From Bacillota bacterium (lineage in GTDB: Bacteria > Bacillota > Clostridia > Christensenellales > Aristaeellaceae): DNA of 64,000 nucleotides. Position 1 is the first letter of the stretch. Every line of letters starts with the position of its first letter. Below the pieces are notes generated by a model. It made no database searches. It had not been told where the DNA came from and worked only from the letters and a program-made list of their open reading frames with translations. The position numbers were made by a program, and so were the translations under genes. Shown in pieces: positions 8,632-16,553 of the stretch. The stretch covers positions 48,938 to 112,937 of the forward strand of contig JAEZQK010000035.1 in assembly GCA_023413135.1 (NCBI GenBank), written 5' to 3'.

Positions 8632-8721
8632 GTTCCATCCTCCATACCGTGTCAAGAAAAGCAAAAATATTTTCAATTTTGAATTGAGGTTTTTTGGGAG
8701 GGTGCGGCCTACCGTTCTCTC

Positions 8722-9894
8722 TTATCGCTTGAGCTCCAGGAGCTTGCTCTTGAGCTCGCCTTCCATCTTGTACAGTGTGGCCTCCGCCGCCAGCCTCTTT
8801 TGATGGCCTTCGGACTGGATGCGCACCACTTCATTAATGGTATCGATGAGGGATTGGTTGGTCTGCACCAGCGTTTCGATATCGATGATGCCCCGCTCCG
8901 CTTCCTTAGCGGTTTCAATGGTGCCCATTTTGAGCGTTTCGGCGTTCTTCTTCAAAAGCTCGTTGGTCATATCGGTGACCGCGGTCTGCGCCTTCAAGGC
9001 CGCCTGGCTGTGGTACAAGCCCAGCGCCAGCACCATCTGGCTCTTCCACAGGGGCAGGGTATTGCTCAGCGTGCTTTGGATGCGCTCCACCAGCAGGCTG
9101 TCGTTGTTTTGCAAGAGACGGATTTGAGGAGCCATCTGCAGCGCCACCTGGCGGGTAAGCTTCAAGTCGTGCAGCTTCTTTTCAAACCTGTCGCACATGG
9201 CGGCCAGGTCGTTGGCCTTTTGCGCGTCCATAGCGTCGCCGGTTTGGGAAGCTTTGTCCATCAATTCCTTGAGCTGCGTGTTCCTGACGGTGCCCAGCTT
9301 TTCGTCCCCTGCCAGGATGTACATGGTCAGCTCCTTGAAATACAGCGTGTTCTGGTCGTACAGGTGGTTGAACATGGCCACGTCCTTCAATAGCTGCACC
9401 TGATACTTTTCCAGGCTGCCGGCGATGGACTCCACATTGACGCCGACCTTTTCATACCGGGCCTTCAGCATTTCGATGTGCCGGCCGGCGCTCTTGAAAA
9501 GTTTCTTTAAGCCTTTGGGGCTTTCCGCATCCGTCTCAAAGCCTTTGAGCTCCGCAACCAAACCTACCAGCATGTCGCCCACCTCGCCGGTTTCACTGCT
9601 TTTGACGTATTCCAGCGCTTTATCGGAAAAGTCGGCGATCTTCTTTTGGGCATCCGCGCCGAAAAGAAGCACATGATCGGGATTCTCCAGGTTCAGCCTG
9701 CCGATAAATTCCTCAATGCTCTTTCTTTCCTGCGGGGTGAGCTGGCTGTCGTCCAGCCGGTTCACAACCACTTGGGTGGCCTTGGGAGCCAACGCCTGGG
9801 TGGCGACAATTGTTTCTTCCAGCACTTCCTTATCTTTCAGCGACACCTCGGGAGTTACGGTGAGAACGGGTACGGATTGCTGCTGGCTGTTCAT
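8722..9894 (-). CDS. TelA-family (toxic anion resistance) protein
   Basis: A 390-residue, almost wholly helical and coiled protein of the TelA/YaaN family. Motifs such as LGLYHSQAALKAQTAVTDMTNELLKKNAE and the preceding WKSQMVLAL stretch are typical. Members are linked to tellurite, cell-wall antibiotic and nisin resistance, but the mechanism is unknown. ATG 9894 follows AAGGAGG. The gene starts 18 bases after the stop of the XpaC-like gene; the two families are commonly paired in Firmicutes. No metal-resistance genes (TerD type) are present nearby. Confidence 0.9.
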   Translation of the reverse strand: MNSQQQSVPVLTVTPEVSLKDKEVLEETIVATQALAPKATQVVVNRLDDSQLTPQERKSIEEFIGRLNLENPDHVLLFGADAQKKIADFSDKALEYVKSSETGEVGDMLVGLVAELKGFETDAESPKGLKKLFKSAGRHIEMLKARYEKVGVNVESIAGSLEKYQVQLLKDVAMFNHLYDQNTLYFKELTMYILAGDEKLGTVRNTQLKELMDKASQTGDAMDAQKANDLAAMCDRFEKKLHDLKLTRQVALQMAPQIRLLQNNDSLLVERIQSTLSNTLPLWKSQMVLALGLYHSQAALKAQTAVTDMTNELLKKNAETLKMGTIETAKEAERGIIDIETLVQTNQSLIDTINEVVRIQSEGHQKRLAAEATLYKMEGELKSKLLELKR

Positions 9895-9912
9895 GTCGGC
9901 TCCTCCTTATTC

Positions 9913-10650
9913 TTAATCTTTATCGTCTGCATCGGGGGCGGCGGGTTCCTTCCCCATGACTTTCAAATCTGCATCCACAAGGCCGTCACGCTTGAGCATC
10001 TGCTCCAGCACCTCAATATCGGTGGTCACATCCAACATATCGTCATGATAGAGCGTTTCCAATTGCTTCTCGCAGGCGTTAAGCACGACACCTATGGCCT
10101 TGACGATGCGGCTGCGGGCTTCCTGGGCATATTGGCCGGTGACCTCCCGCTGGTCCATCACCCGGTAACTTCTGAGCATCTTTAACGTGGTGGGCAGGTA
10201 ATAGTCCATGAACCTGCGAATCTGAGGGGCCTTCTTGGGGCGCTCTGCCACGGTTTTGAATATCTGCCCGCACAGCCGCGTCAGATCATCCATCTGCTGG
10301 GAAAGCGCAGGATCGGGGATCAGGTCGTTTTCTTCCTGAATTTGGTCCATCATTTCCTGACCTTTGCGGATCACTTCGTCGGCGGCAGGGTCGCCCGTTT
10401 CCGGAATGACCTCCACTTCCTCTTCCTCAGGCTGTTGCTGCTTGTTGGGGCTAAGGTCCAGCCCGGAGCCCATGATGCCGATCACCCGGCCAAACAAAAG
10501 CGACACAGCAGTAGCCAGGATATAGTCCCACACCCGATACAGGGGGAACAGCCAGGCATACAACGCGAAGACGATCCCAAAAGCTAAAATGCCGGCACCG
10601 GCACCCTTCTTGATTTTCTTCCCATGCGGGGAAGGCTGTTTGTTTGCCAT
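9913..10650 (-). CDS. XpaC-like membrane protein (5-bromo-4-chloroindolyl phosphate hydrolysis family)
   Basis: A 245-residue protein with two membrane segments (about residues 19-36 and 42-57), an acidic EEEEVEV linker, and a helical C-terminal domain with RRFMDYYLPTTLKMLRSY, the XpaC family core. Start 10650 is used because GGAGGA precedes it; the frame is open to 10776 but lacks a ribosome site there. First gene of the leftward XpaC-TelA-LemA-TPM-regulator cluster. Despite the family name, no phosphatase motif is visible; a membrane partner of TelA is the more likely role (inference). Confidence 0.85.
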   Translation of the reverse strand: MANKQPSPHGKKIKKGAGAGILAFGIVFALYAWLFPLYRVWDYILATAVSLLFGRVIGIMGSGLDLSPNKQQQPEEEEVEVIPETGDPAADEVIRKGQEMMDQIQEENDLIPDPALSQQMDDLTRLCGQIFKTVAERPKKAPQIRRFMDYYLPTTLKMLRSYRVMDQREVTGQYAQEARSRIVKAIGVVLNACEKQLETLYHDDMLDVTTDIEVLEQMLKRDGLVDADLKVMGKEPAAPDADDKD

Positions 10651-10955
10651 GACCGATCCTCCATCCGGTAGACTTACGAGCCTATGGTAAATCAATTCCG
10701 CCTTTTCGTAAAGGCGCACTCGCGCAAAGCCGCGTTTTGACGCATCAAGCATGCATACGGGGCGCCAAGCCTTCAAAAGCAGCTTACATTATAGCACAGC
10801 CGGCCTTTGGTACAACGAAAAGGGCATGAGAAAACAATGAGAATTCCATGAGAGACAAGGGTTTTCCGCCTTTTTAAAACAAGTATGCCTCCCATTGGAT
10901 CATTATAAACTTATGGGAAATTTCTGTCAAACAAAAAGGCATATCATCCGAAGGT

Positions 10956-11083
10956 CCAGGGCTCCGGAACCCTGCCTCCGCCAGTGGCGGAAAGGGGTAG
11001 GGTGAAGGAGGCTGGCGAAACGAGCAGTGCGAGCAGAAGCGAAGCAATGCGACGATTGAGCCAGATGGGTAGGAAAGCCCTGG
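10956..11083 (+). repeat. structured non-coding repeat, copy 1 (possible RNA)
   Basis: Bounded by CCAGGGCT and AGCCCTGG, which pair. Inside, GCCTCC pairs with GGAGGC, CCGCC-agt-GGCGG forms a hairpin, and CTGGC before GAAAC pairs with GCCAG at the 3' side (GATTGAGCCAGATGGG). The same order of arms recurs in copy 2. Strand is chosen arbitrarily; transcription is not shown. Confidence 0.55.
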
Positions 11084-11245
11084 TCGCCCCCGCAGGGGCG
11101 AAATGCCCTGAAAACAATACTAGGGAGGTTATAAATGCCTTGGATATACCAGATCGGGGTTACGGGGACGCAAGGGGGAGTAGGGGGATTTCGATTTCCC
11201 CCCTGTTAACTCCCCCCTGCACTCCCCATATCCCCCTTAAAACGA

Positions 11246-11372
11246 CCAGGGCTCCGTAACACCGCCCCTGCCTGTGGCAGAATAGGGCAATGTGGAGGAG
11301 GCTGGCGAAACAAGCGATGTAAGCGGCAGCGCAGCATCGCGCCGATTGAGCCAGATGGGAGGCGGGCCCTGG
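11246..11372 (+). repeat. structured non-coding repeat, copy 2 (possible RNA)
   Basis: Same orientation as copy 1, 290 bases downstream. The CCAGGGC/GCCCTGG ends, the GGAGGCTGGCGAAAC block and the GATTGAGCCAGATGGG block are conserved. The variable inner arm is GCGATG/CATCGC here and differs on both sides in copy 1, as expected for a helix kept by selection. Confidence 0.55.
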
Positions 11373-11463
11373 ACCCAAAGAGGAGGATATGAACCGGTTG
11401 ATAGGAATAAATTGGAATTCAAATGCATTTGTCATGCTGCTAAGATTGTATAAACGAACAAAA

Positions 11464-11500
11464 CGCTGCCGGGCTATTCAAAAACCCAGCAGCGTTTTTT
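11464..11500. terminator. bidirectional terminator at the end of the LCP gene
   Basis: CGCTGC (11464-11469) pairs with GCAGCG (11489-11494), extended by a GGG/CCC step with one bulge. TTTTTT follows on the plus strand and TTTTG on the minus strand. It lies just after the stop of the leftward LCP gene. Confidence 0.75.
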
Positions 11501-11509
11501 GTGTACATA

Positions 11510-12688
11510 TTATTTGTAATAGCTTTGCCCGTAAATGAACTCCTGCAGCGCCTCAACATTTGTTTTGAAGTTCTTGGGGTTCATGTATACAAGGCTGGCT
11601 CCGTTGATATCTTTATAGCCGTATGTCTTGTCCATGGGAACCCGGTGCTGTGCAATCAAAGGTTCCCCCGCAGCCACCATTTGCGATAGGTTCGACTGGA
11701 GCACTGTGGTACCCAATTCAAACATTTCCCCTACGCTGATATTGGTATACACATAGGGCAGAACCGCAGTCAACAGGTCCATCATCCTGTTTATGTCCAT
11801 GTCCTGCATCACGTTTTTGAGGAGTATCTCCAGGAGGTTGCGCTGGCGGAAGGTGCGCACAAAATCATTGTCGATGCCGCGGAGGCGGGCATACGTCACA
11901 GCCTGCATGCCGTCCAGATGGTGCACGCCGGCCTCGCCCTTCACCTTATCCCGCTTCACATCGTCCAAAGGCTCCTTGCGCAGCTCGTAATTGATGCGGT
12001 TGGCTTCCGCCTTGGTAAGCTCGATGTCCACGCCGCCCAGGCTGTTGATGATGGCGGTCAGGCCAAAGAAGTTGATGGCAATAAAGCGCTCCACGTTCAT
12101 TTGAAAATTGCGGTTCACCGTGCGCATCGCCAGCTTCGGTCCACCGTCTTCCTCTTTTCGCGATCCAAACGCGTAAGCAACGTTCATGCGGTAGGCATTT
12201 TTGTAGCCGGGCACGGTAACGGCCGTATCACGGGCAATGGAAGACAGCTTGATTTCTCCCGTCTCCTTGTTGATGGAGAGGATCATGACCACATCGGAAA
12301 GCCCCGTGTTGGTGACATCCGTGCGGGAATCCACGCCCAGAAGCAGGATGTTGACATATGTGTCCGGCAAGTCGGGATTGGCTTCCAGCTCGCTCAAATC
12401 GATGTCGGCAATATCGCCCTCGCCAAGATCGGTGAGCATTTGCGCATGTTCGGCGTCCAGTTCCGCAAGATCTATGGAAGCCTCAGCGTCCTCCGTGGTG
12501 CCGGTGGATTCCTCAGCCTCCCACTGCTCCCACTGGGCAAGATCCTCCGCATCCAATTCCTTTTTGACCTCATCGCCAAAAAAGGATACCTCCGGGTCTT
12601 CCTCGCCATGCGCGGCAGGCACAATGGCCACAAGGAGCACAAACGCGCAAAAAAGGCTTGCCAGACGCTTCTTCCATGTAAATTTCAA
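11510..12688 (-). CDS. LytR-CpsA-Psr (LCP) family protein
   Basis: A 392-residue exported LCP protein. The likely start is TTG at 12688, which has GGAGG seven to nine bases upstream and opens a signal peptide (KFTWKKRLASLF, then hydrophobic to AAHGEE). Residues about 27-108 form a very acidic linker rich in Glu, Asp and Ala. The LCP domain (about 110-310) shows LLLGVDSR, LSDVVMILSINKETG, SIARDTAV, YRMNVAYAFG and GMQAVTYARLR with RTFRQRNLL, including the Arg/Asp positions used by LCP phosphotransferases that attach glycopolymers to peptidoglycan. Other LCP proteins keep a membrane anchor; here the hydrophobic stretch could be cleaved, leaving a secreted form. Confidence 0.88.
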   Translation of the reverse strand: MKFTWKKRLASLFCAFVLLVAIVPAAHGEEDPEVSFFGDEVKKELDAEDLAQWEQWEAEESTGTTEDAEASIDLAELDAEHAQMLTDLGEGDIADIDLSELEANPDLPDTYVNILLLGVDSRTDVTNTGLSDVVMILSINKETGEIKLSSIARDTAVTVPGYKNAYRMNVAYAFGSRKEEDGGPKLAMRTVNRNFQMNVERFIAINFFGLTAIINSLGGVDIELTKAEANRINYELRKEPLDDVKRDKVKGEAGVHHLDGMQAVTYARLRGIDNDFVRTFRQRNLLEILLKNVMQDMDINRMMDLLTAVLPYVYTNISVGEMFELGTTVLQSNLSQMVAAGEPLIAQHRVPMDKTYGYKDINGASLVYMNPKNFKTNVEALQEFIYGQSYYK

Positions 12689-12837
12689 GCTATGTTCCTC
12701 CTCCCCATCGGGGTGGATTTTCGGACCGTTCAGGCCCCTTTCGTTTACCCGGCTCATTATACCTGTGAAGGGAACAAAATGCAATCCTGAAAGCCCTTGG
12801 GCAACGCCCGTGATGGAAACGATTGAGAATACCCTGT

Positions 12838-14187
12838 TCATCCCTGGTATTCAAAAGCCAGCACATTTTCTACGCCGTGGGTCCAGCAGAACATATCCAC
12901 CGGCTGGCAACAGGTGATCCGGTAGCCTTTCTGATGGAAAAGTGCGGCATCCCGCGCCTGGGTGGCAGGATTACAGCTAACGTAGACCACCCGGCGCGGC
13001 CGCGCCAGCGCGATGGCCTCGATAACCTTTGGCTCCACGCCCTTGCGGGGCGGGTCCAGCACGATGACGTCGGGACGTAATCCCTCCTCCACCAATTTGG
13101 GCAGCAGTGCTTCCGCCTGCCCCAGCAGGAACTCCACGTTATGAATGCCGTTCTTTACTGCGTTTTCCCGGGCATCCGCAACAGCCGCCTCCACCGTTTC
13201 CAGACCGATCACCCGCAGCGCCTTTTGCGCCAAAAGCAGCGAAATGGTACCCGCGCCGCAATAGACATCGGCCACGGTCTCCGTGCCCGAAAGGCCGGCA
13301 AACGTAAGTGCCGTTTGGTAGAGCACTTCCGTCTGCTCCGGGTTGATCTGAAAAAAGGAAAGAGGAGACAGGGAGAATTTCAGGCCGCAAAGTATGTCCT
13401 CCAGCCGTTCCTGACCCCATACCACCCGATAGCTGTCCCCCAGGATCACGTTGCTGCGGGCGGTATGGACGCTTACGCACAGGGATTTCAATAACGGGAC
13501 TTCCTTTTTAAGCGCAACCAGCAGTTCCTTTTCCCTGGGCAGCTCCTGCCCGTTGAGAACGATAACAGCCATCACTTCTCCTATGCGGGAGGAACGGGCC
13601 ATCACATGGCGCACAAGCCCCGTATGGGTTTCCTCCCGGTAGGGTGGGATGCGGTATGTCTCCATCCAACCCCGCACCGCCTTTAAAACGCCGTTGAGGC
13701 CAGGGTTTGCAATGGGACAGGAGGCGATATTAATGATGTCATGGCTGCGGGGCGCATAAAAGCCGATCCTGGGTTTACCAGCCTCCCCGCCTACAGGCAG
13801 CGCCGTTTTGTTGCGGTAATGCCAGGGGTCCACCATGCCTAAAACAGGGGGGACCGTAACCTCAAGGCCGCCGATATGTTTAAAGCAGTCCTCCACCTGC
13901 ACGCGCTTGAAGTGAAGCGTCTGCTCATAAGTCATATGCTGGGAAGCGCAGCCGCCGCACCGCCCGAATACCGGGCATGGGGGCGTTTGCCTTGCCGGGT
14001 TTGGATTTTTGACTTCCAGCAGCTTGCCAAAGGCATGATGCTTTTGCACCTTCACCACCCGGCAGGAGATATCCTCGCCCGGCAATGCAAAGGGCACAAA
14101 CAGTGCCATGCCTTCATGAAAGCACACGCCCTCCATTTCGGCCCCCAGCCGCTCACACCGTACATTCACCACCTGGTTTTTTTGCAC
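12838..14187 (-). CDS. rlmD: 23S rRNA (uracil-C5)-methyltransferase, RlmD/RlmCD type
   Basis: A 449-residue TrmA-family enzyme. GTG at 14187 is the start: GGGAGG lies six bases upstream. An N-terminal TRAM-like domain (residues 1-60) is followed by the 4Fe-4S cysteines in CPVFGRCGGC (near residue 75), a SAM-binding motif ADVYCGAGTISLLLA (near 300), DPPRKG and the catalytic Cys in YVSCNPAT. It transfers methyl from SAM to C5 of a uridine in 23S rRNA. In Firmicutes one enzyme may modify two sites (RlmCD), which cannot be told from sequence. It precedes the LCP gene on the same strand with a 149-base gap. Confidence 0.9.
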   Translation of the reverse strand: MQKNQVVNVRCERLGAEMEGVCFHEGMALFVPFALPGEDISCRVVKVQKHHAFGKLLEVKNPNPARQTPPCPVFGRCGGCASQHMTYEQTLHFKRVQVEDCFKHIGGLEVTVPPVLGMVDPWHYRNKTALPVGGEAGKPRIGFYAPRSHDIINIASCPIANPGLNGVLKAVRGWMETYRIPPYREETHTGLVRHVMARSSRIGEVMAVIVLNGQELPREKELLVALKKEVPLLKSLCVSVHTARSNVILGDSYRVVWGQERLEDILCGLKFSLSPLSFFQINPEQTEVLYQTALTFAGLSGTETVADVYCGAGTISLLLAQKALRVIGLETVEAAVADARENAVKNGIHNVEFLLGQAEALLPKLVEEGLRPDVIVLDPPRKGVEPKVIEAIALARPRRVVYVSCNPATQARDAALFHQKGYRITCCQPVDMFCWTHGVENVLAFEYQG

Positions 14188-14303
14188 AAAAATCCTCCCT
14201 TGCCTCCACACCTATTTTCCCCGGAACCGCGTCATGAAGGAGCAAGGGAGGAGTACAATCCTTAACTTATTTTCTCATTATTCTCCCGTTTGCGCAAGCG
14301 GGG

Positions 14304-14660
14304 TCAGCGGGCTTGATTGTTTGGCGGTACCGTAGGGAGGGCTTCATGATAGCGGGTGAAGGTTATTGTTTCTCCTTCCTCCTCCCGCGCAAAAATCAGC
14401 GTGTCTTCTGTGAACCGGAACTGAAGCGTAAGCCTGGCGCCATCCTGGAGTTCGGCCATAAATTGATTGCCCAACACCGTAAATTTGCCTGTTTGTTCAA
14501 CCGCATCCGGCGAATCATATACGATGGTTATTCTTCCGCCCTCCTCAAGCATCATGAAAAGAAGGCCGTCCCCATCCTGTCCTGCCCATGTGCCGAGCAA
14601 TCCTTCCGGAATTATTGGTGTACCCGGGTTGAACGGAGCCTCTTTCCGTGTCATAGTCAT
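14304..14660 (-). CDS. small beta-rich hypothetical protein
   Basis: A 118-residue cytosolic protein. Start 14660 follows AGGAGATACG; the upstream in-frame ATG at 14744 has no ribosome site. After a short Pro-rich N-terminus, the sequence alternates short strands (GLLGTWAGQDGDGLLFMML, GRITIVYDS, GKFTVLGNQFMAEL, ARLTLQFRF, DTLIFARE, ETITFTRY), the pattern of a lipocalin-like or META-like beta barrel. I do not recognise the family. It lies between rlmD and the DUF1836 gene, all on the minus strand. Confidence 0.65.
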   Translation of the reverse strand: MTMTRKEAPFNPGTPIIPEGLLGTWAGQDGDGLLFMMLEEGGRITIVYDSPDAVEQTGKFTVLGNQFMAELQDGARLTLQFRFTEDTLIFAREEEGETITFTRYHEALPTVPPNNQAR

Positions 14661-14750
14661 CGTATCTCCTGTATTCAAACCGTGAGTGTAAGCATATCGC
14701 CTATCGACCAGCAATTTAATCTGCCCAAAGAATGGCAAAGGCATACTTAC

Positions 14751-15284
14751 TTAAGAATCGCCCTGCTGTTTTATGCTCTCCATGCTTTTCTTTTCCGGAA
14801 TCTGCTGGTCGTTTGTCTGGGCCGCCAGCTTTTGCGCGCACAGGCTGCGGAAGGCGGCGGCCTCGATGGCATATTGCATGGCGGTTGCCTCGGGGGGACG
14901 GGAGGCAAGGGACTGAAACACACTCTCCTGCGTTTTGCAGAAAGCTGCGTACAATCCTTCCGTATCCGCCCCCTGCGGCGGTGTTAAAAGCTGCTTCATC
15001 TCCTCCAGCGAGGCAACTTGTTTGAGGATGCAGAGCATCATCAGCTGCGCCAGCTGGACGCGGTCATATTTCTTGCCTACAGGCCTCTTTACCAGCCCGC
15101 ATTTCACATAGTTGTTGATCATGGAGGGCGTAAGGATGCTCCCGGCCACAGGATACAGCGTGCGACACTGCCGCTCCATATACGTAATGACCTGGTCCAT
15201 GTACAGCCCCAGGTCCGGCAGTTGGTCCCAGGCCGGGGGAGCGTAGGCAGTCAAGCCTGCGTTTATTGCTTTTTGATTTTGCAT
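14751..15284 (-). CDS. DUF1836-family putative transcriptional regulator
   Basis: A 177-residue protein whose residues about 20-125 match DUF1836 (PF08876): WDQLPDLGLYMDQVITYMERQ, LTPSMINNYVKCGLVKRP, KKYDRVQLAQLMMLCILK, LEEMKQLL. The region resembles a MerR-like winged helix, so DNA binding is likely but unproven. ATG 15284 has AAGGGA upstream. It is divergent from the SGNH hydrolase gene, and a dyad overlapping that gene's -10 box (15389-15411) is a possible target. Confidence 0.8.
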   Translation of the reverse strand: MQNQKAINAGLTAYAPPAWDQLPDLGLYMDQVITYMERQCRTLYPVAGSILTPSMINNYVKCGLVKRPVGKKYDRVQLAQLMMLCILKQVASLEEMKQLLTPPQGADTEGLYAAFCKTQESVFQSLASRPPEATAMQYAIEAAAFRSLCAQKLAAQTNDQQIPEKKSMESIKQQGDS

Positions 15285-15364
15285 GATGCAGTCCCTTCCC
15301 GTGTAATATGCCACCATACTACCACATCATCAGTAATTCTACAATCCCTTTTAAAAACTCTTAC

Positions 15365-15411
15365 TTGACATTGTAACTATCATGGTTTAATCTAGTATCA
15401 AAAACTAGATT
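15365..15411 (+). promoter_or_regulatory. promoter with overlapping dyad operator before the SGNH hydrolase gene
   Basis: TTGACA (15365-15370), a 17-base spacer, and TAATCT (15388-15393). The perfect dyad AATCTAGT (15389-15396) / ACTAGATT (15404-15411) covers the -10 box and start region, so a bound protein should block transcription. The divergent DUF1836 gene encodes a candidate ligand. Confidence 0.7.
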
Positions 15412-15430
15412 ACGAGGAGATGGAAAGCTT

Positions 15431-16213
15431 ATGGACTTGCGGCCGATTCATTTGTTTGGAGATTCCATTGGCAAAGGCATTATGTTTGATGAGGACCGGG
15501 GAAGGTATGCCATTGCCCGTGAGCGCTGCGATGTGCAGCTGCAGGCCGCCCTTAACGTTCCGGTGGAAAATCATGCCCGGATGGGGGCCACGGTGGCGGA
15601 AGGGCTGCAGGATTTTCTGGAATGTGGCGATATAGCCGACACCATCGTGGCCATTGAGTACGGCGGGAATGACTGTGATCTCAAATGGGATGAGGTGGCG
15701 AAGGACCCTTCCGCCTATCATGAGGCAAAGGTCCCTCTTGAGATGTTTCGCCGTCTGCTGAAGGACTTCGTACTGAAGGTACGCCGCCGCAATGCCGCGC
15801 CGCTTTTGGTGACACCTCCGCCCCTTGACGCCCAGCGCTTTTTTAACTGGGTCACCAAAGGGCTTGACGCCGATGCAGTTCTCCGGTATTTGATCGACGT
15901 GCAGAACATCTACCGATGGCAGGAACGGTACGCCATCGCCGTTAGGGACGCGGCGCTTGAAACGGGCTGCGATATATTCGACCTTCGGGATGTTTTCCTC
16001 TCCAGGCGGGACGTTGCGGATCTGATAAGTCTGGACGGCATGCACCCAAATACCAAAGGCCATATGCTGATAGCGGAGTCGCTTTTGCGAAGGGACTATT
16101 TGTATATCAAGCCGGCGCTGCCCTCTCTACCGGTACCAAGGCTTGTAAAGGCACCCGGTTCAAAACAGTATCACACGCGTGTACCATTGCAGGCGAAAAA
16201 CCTACTGTCATAA
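15431..16213 (+). CDS. SGNH/GDSL-type hydrolase
   Basis: A 260-residue esterase-fold protein. Block I is LFGDSIGKG (Ser near residue 12), block III is EYGGNDCDL, and block V is SLDGMHPNTKGHM with the catalytic Asp and His. There is no signal peptide, so it should be a cytosolic esterase, thioesterase or deacetylase. The start at 15431 follows GAGGAG. It has its own promoter with an operator-like dyad and is followed by a hairpin terminator. Substrate is unknown. Confidence 0.85.
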   Translation: MDLRPIHLFGDSIGKGIMFDEDRGRYAIARERCDVQLQAALNVPVENHARMGATVAEGLQDFLECGDIADTIVAIEYGGNDCDLKWDEVAKDPSAYHEAKVPLEMFRRLLKDFVLKVRRRNAAPLLVTPPPLDAQRFFNWVTKGLDADAVLRYLIDVQNIYRWQERYAIAVRDAALETGCDIFDLRDVFLSRRDVADLISLDGMHPNTKGHMLIAESLLRRDYLYIKPALPSLPVPRLVKAPGSKQYHTRVPLQAKNLLS

Positions 16214-16228
16214 TAATACTATTAAAAA

Positions 16229-16271
16229 ATCCTTCCGGTTTGGTGCAGGACCATTTCCGGAAGAATTTTTG
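16229..16271. terminator. hairpin between SGNH hydrolase and the carbohydrate operon
   Basis: CTTCCGG (16232-16238) pairs with CCGGAAG (16257-16263), followed by AATTTTT on the plus strand and an A/T-rich run on the other side. It separates convergent transcription units. Confidence 0.65.
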
Positions 16272-16285
16272 CACAGAAAGAATCT

Positions 16286-16553
16286 TTATTTCAGGATGGC
16301 TTCCGCAACCTGAGCGCCGGCCGCACCTGTATTTTGGGTGAACACAATCTTCACCGCCAGCAGGCTTTGTCCGGGCAGCGGGATGTGGGTGCTGTTCCCG
16401 GTATCAAGATCAAAAGTGTATTCCCGAGCGGGCACCAGCTCTTCAAAGATTGTCCGTACGCGCTGTCCGCAACGGAGAGTGTCTGGGTACGCTTGCTCCA
16501 GATGGCGGCCGGGTTCAGATGCAGCGCAAGGCTTGTGGGGGATGCGGTTGGCG
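16286..16553 (-). pseudogene. frameshifted C-terminal remnant of an unidentified protein
   Basis: Just past the GH65 stop, the minus strand reads like protein in two frames. One frame gives SLALHLNPAAIWSKRTQTLSVADSAYGQS; one base shift later, near 16448, the other frame continues FEELVPAREYTFDLDTG and ends AQVAEAILK with a stop at 16286. Together they look like the last strands of a beta-sandwich domain, perhaps from a lost glycosidase. There is no start codon with a ribosome site and no upstream part. It may be the scar of a deleted gene of this operon. Confidence 0.4.

Larger units (their letters stand above)
10651..11509. other. 860-base non-coding region with structured repeats
   Basis: No reading frame here looks real. 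The left part (10777-10955) is AT-rich. It then holds two copies of a ~128-base structured repeat (10956-11083 and 11246-11372), a TCGCCCC/GGGGCGA hairpin right after the first copy (11084-11101), and between the copies a G-run/C-run palindromic stretch (about 11170-11237) in which GGGGGAGT can pair with ACTCCCCC. The right end carries a bidirectional terminator. Confidence 0.6.
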
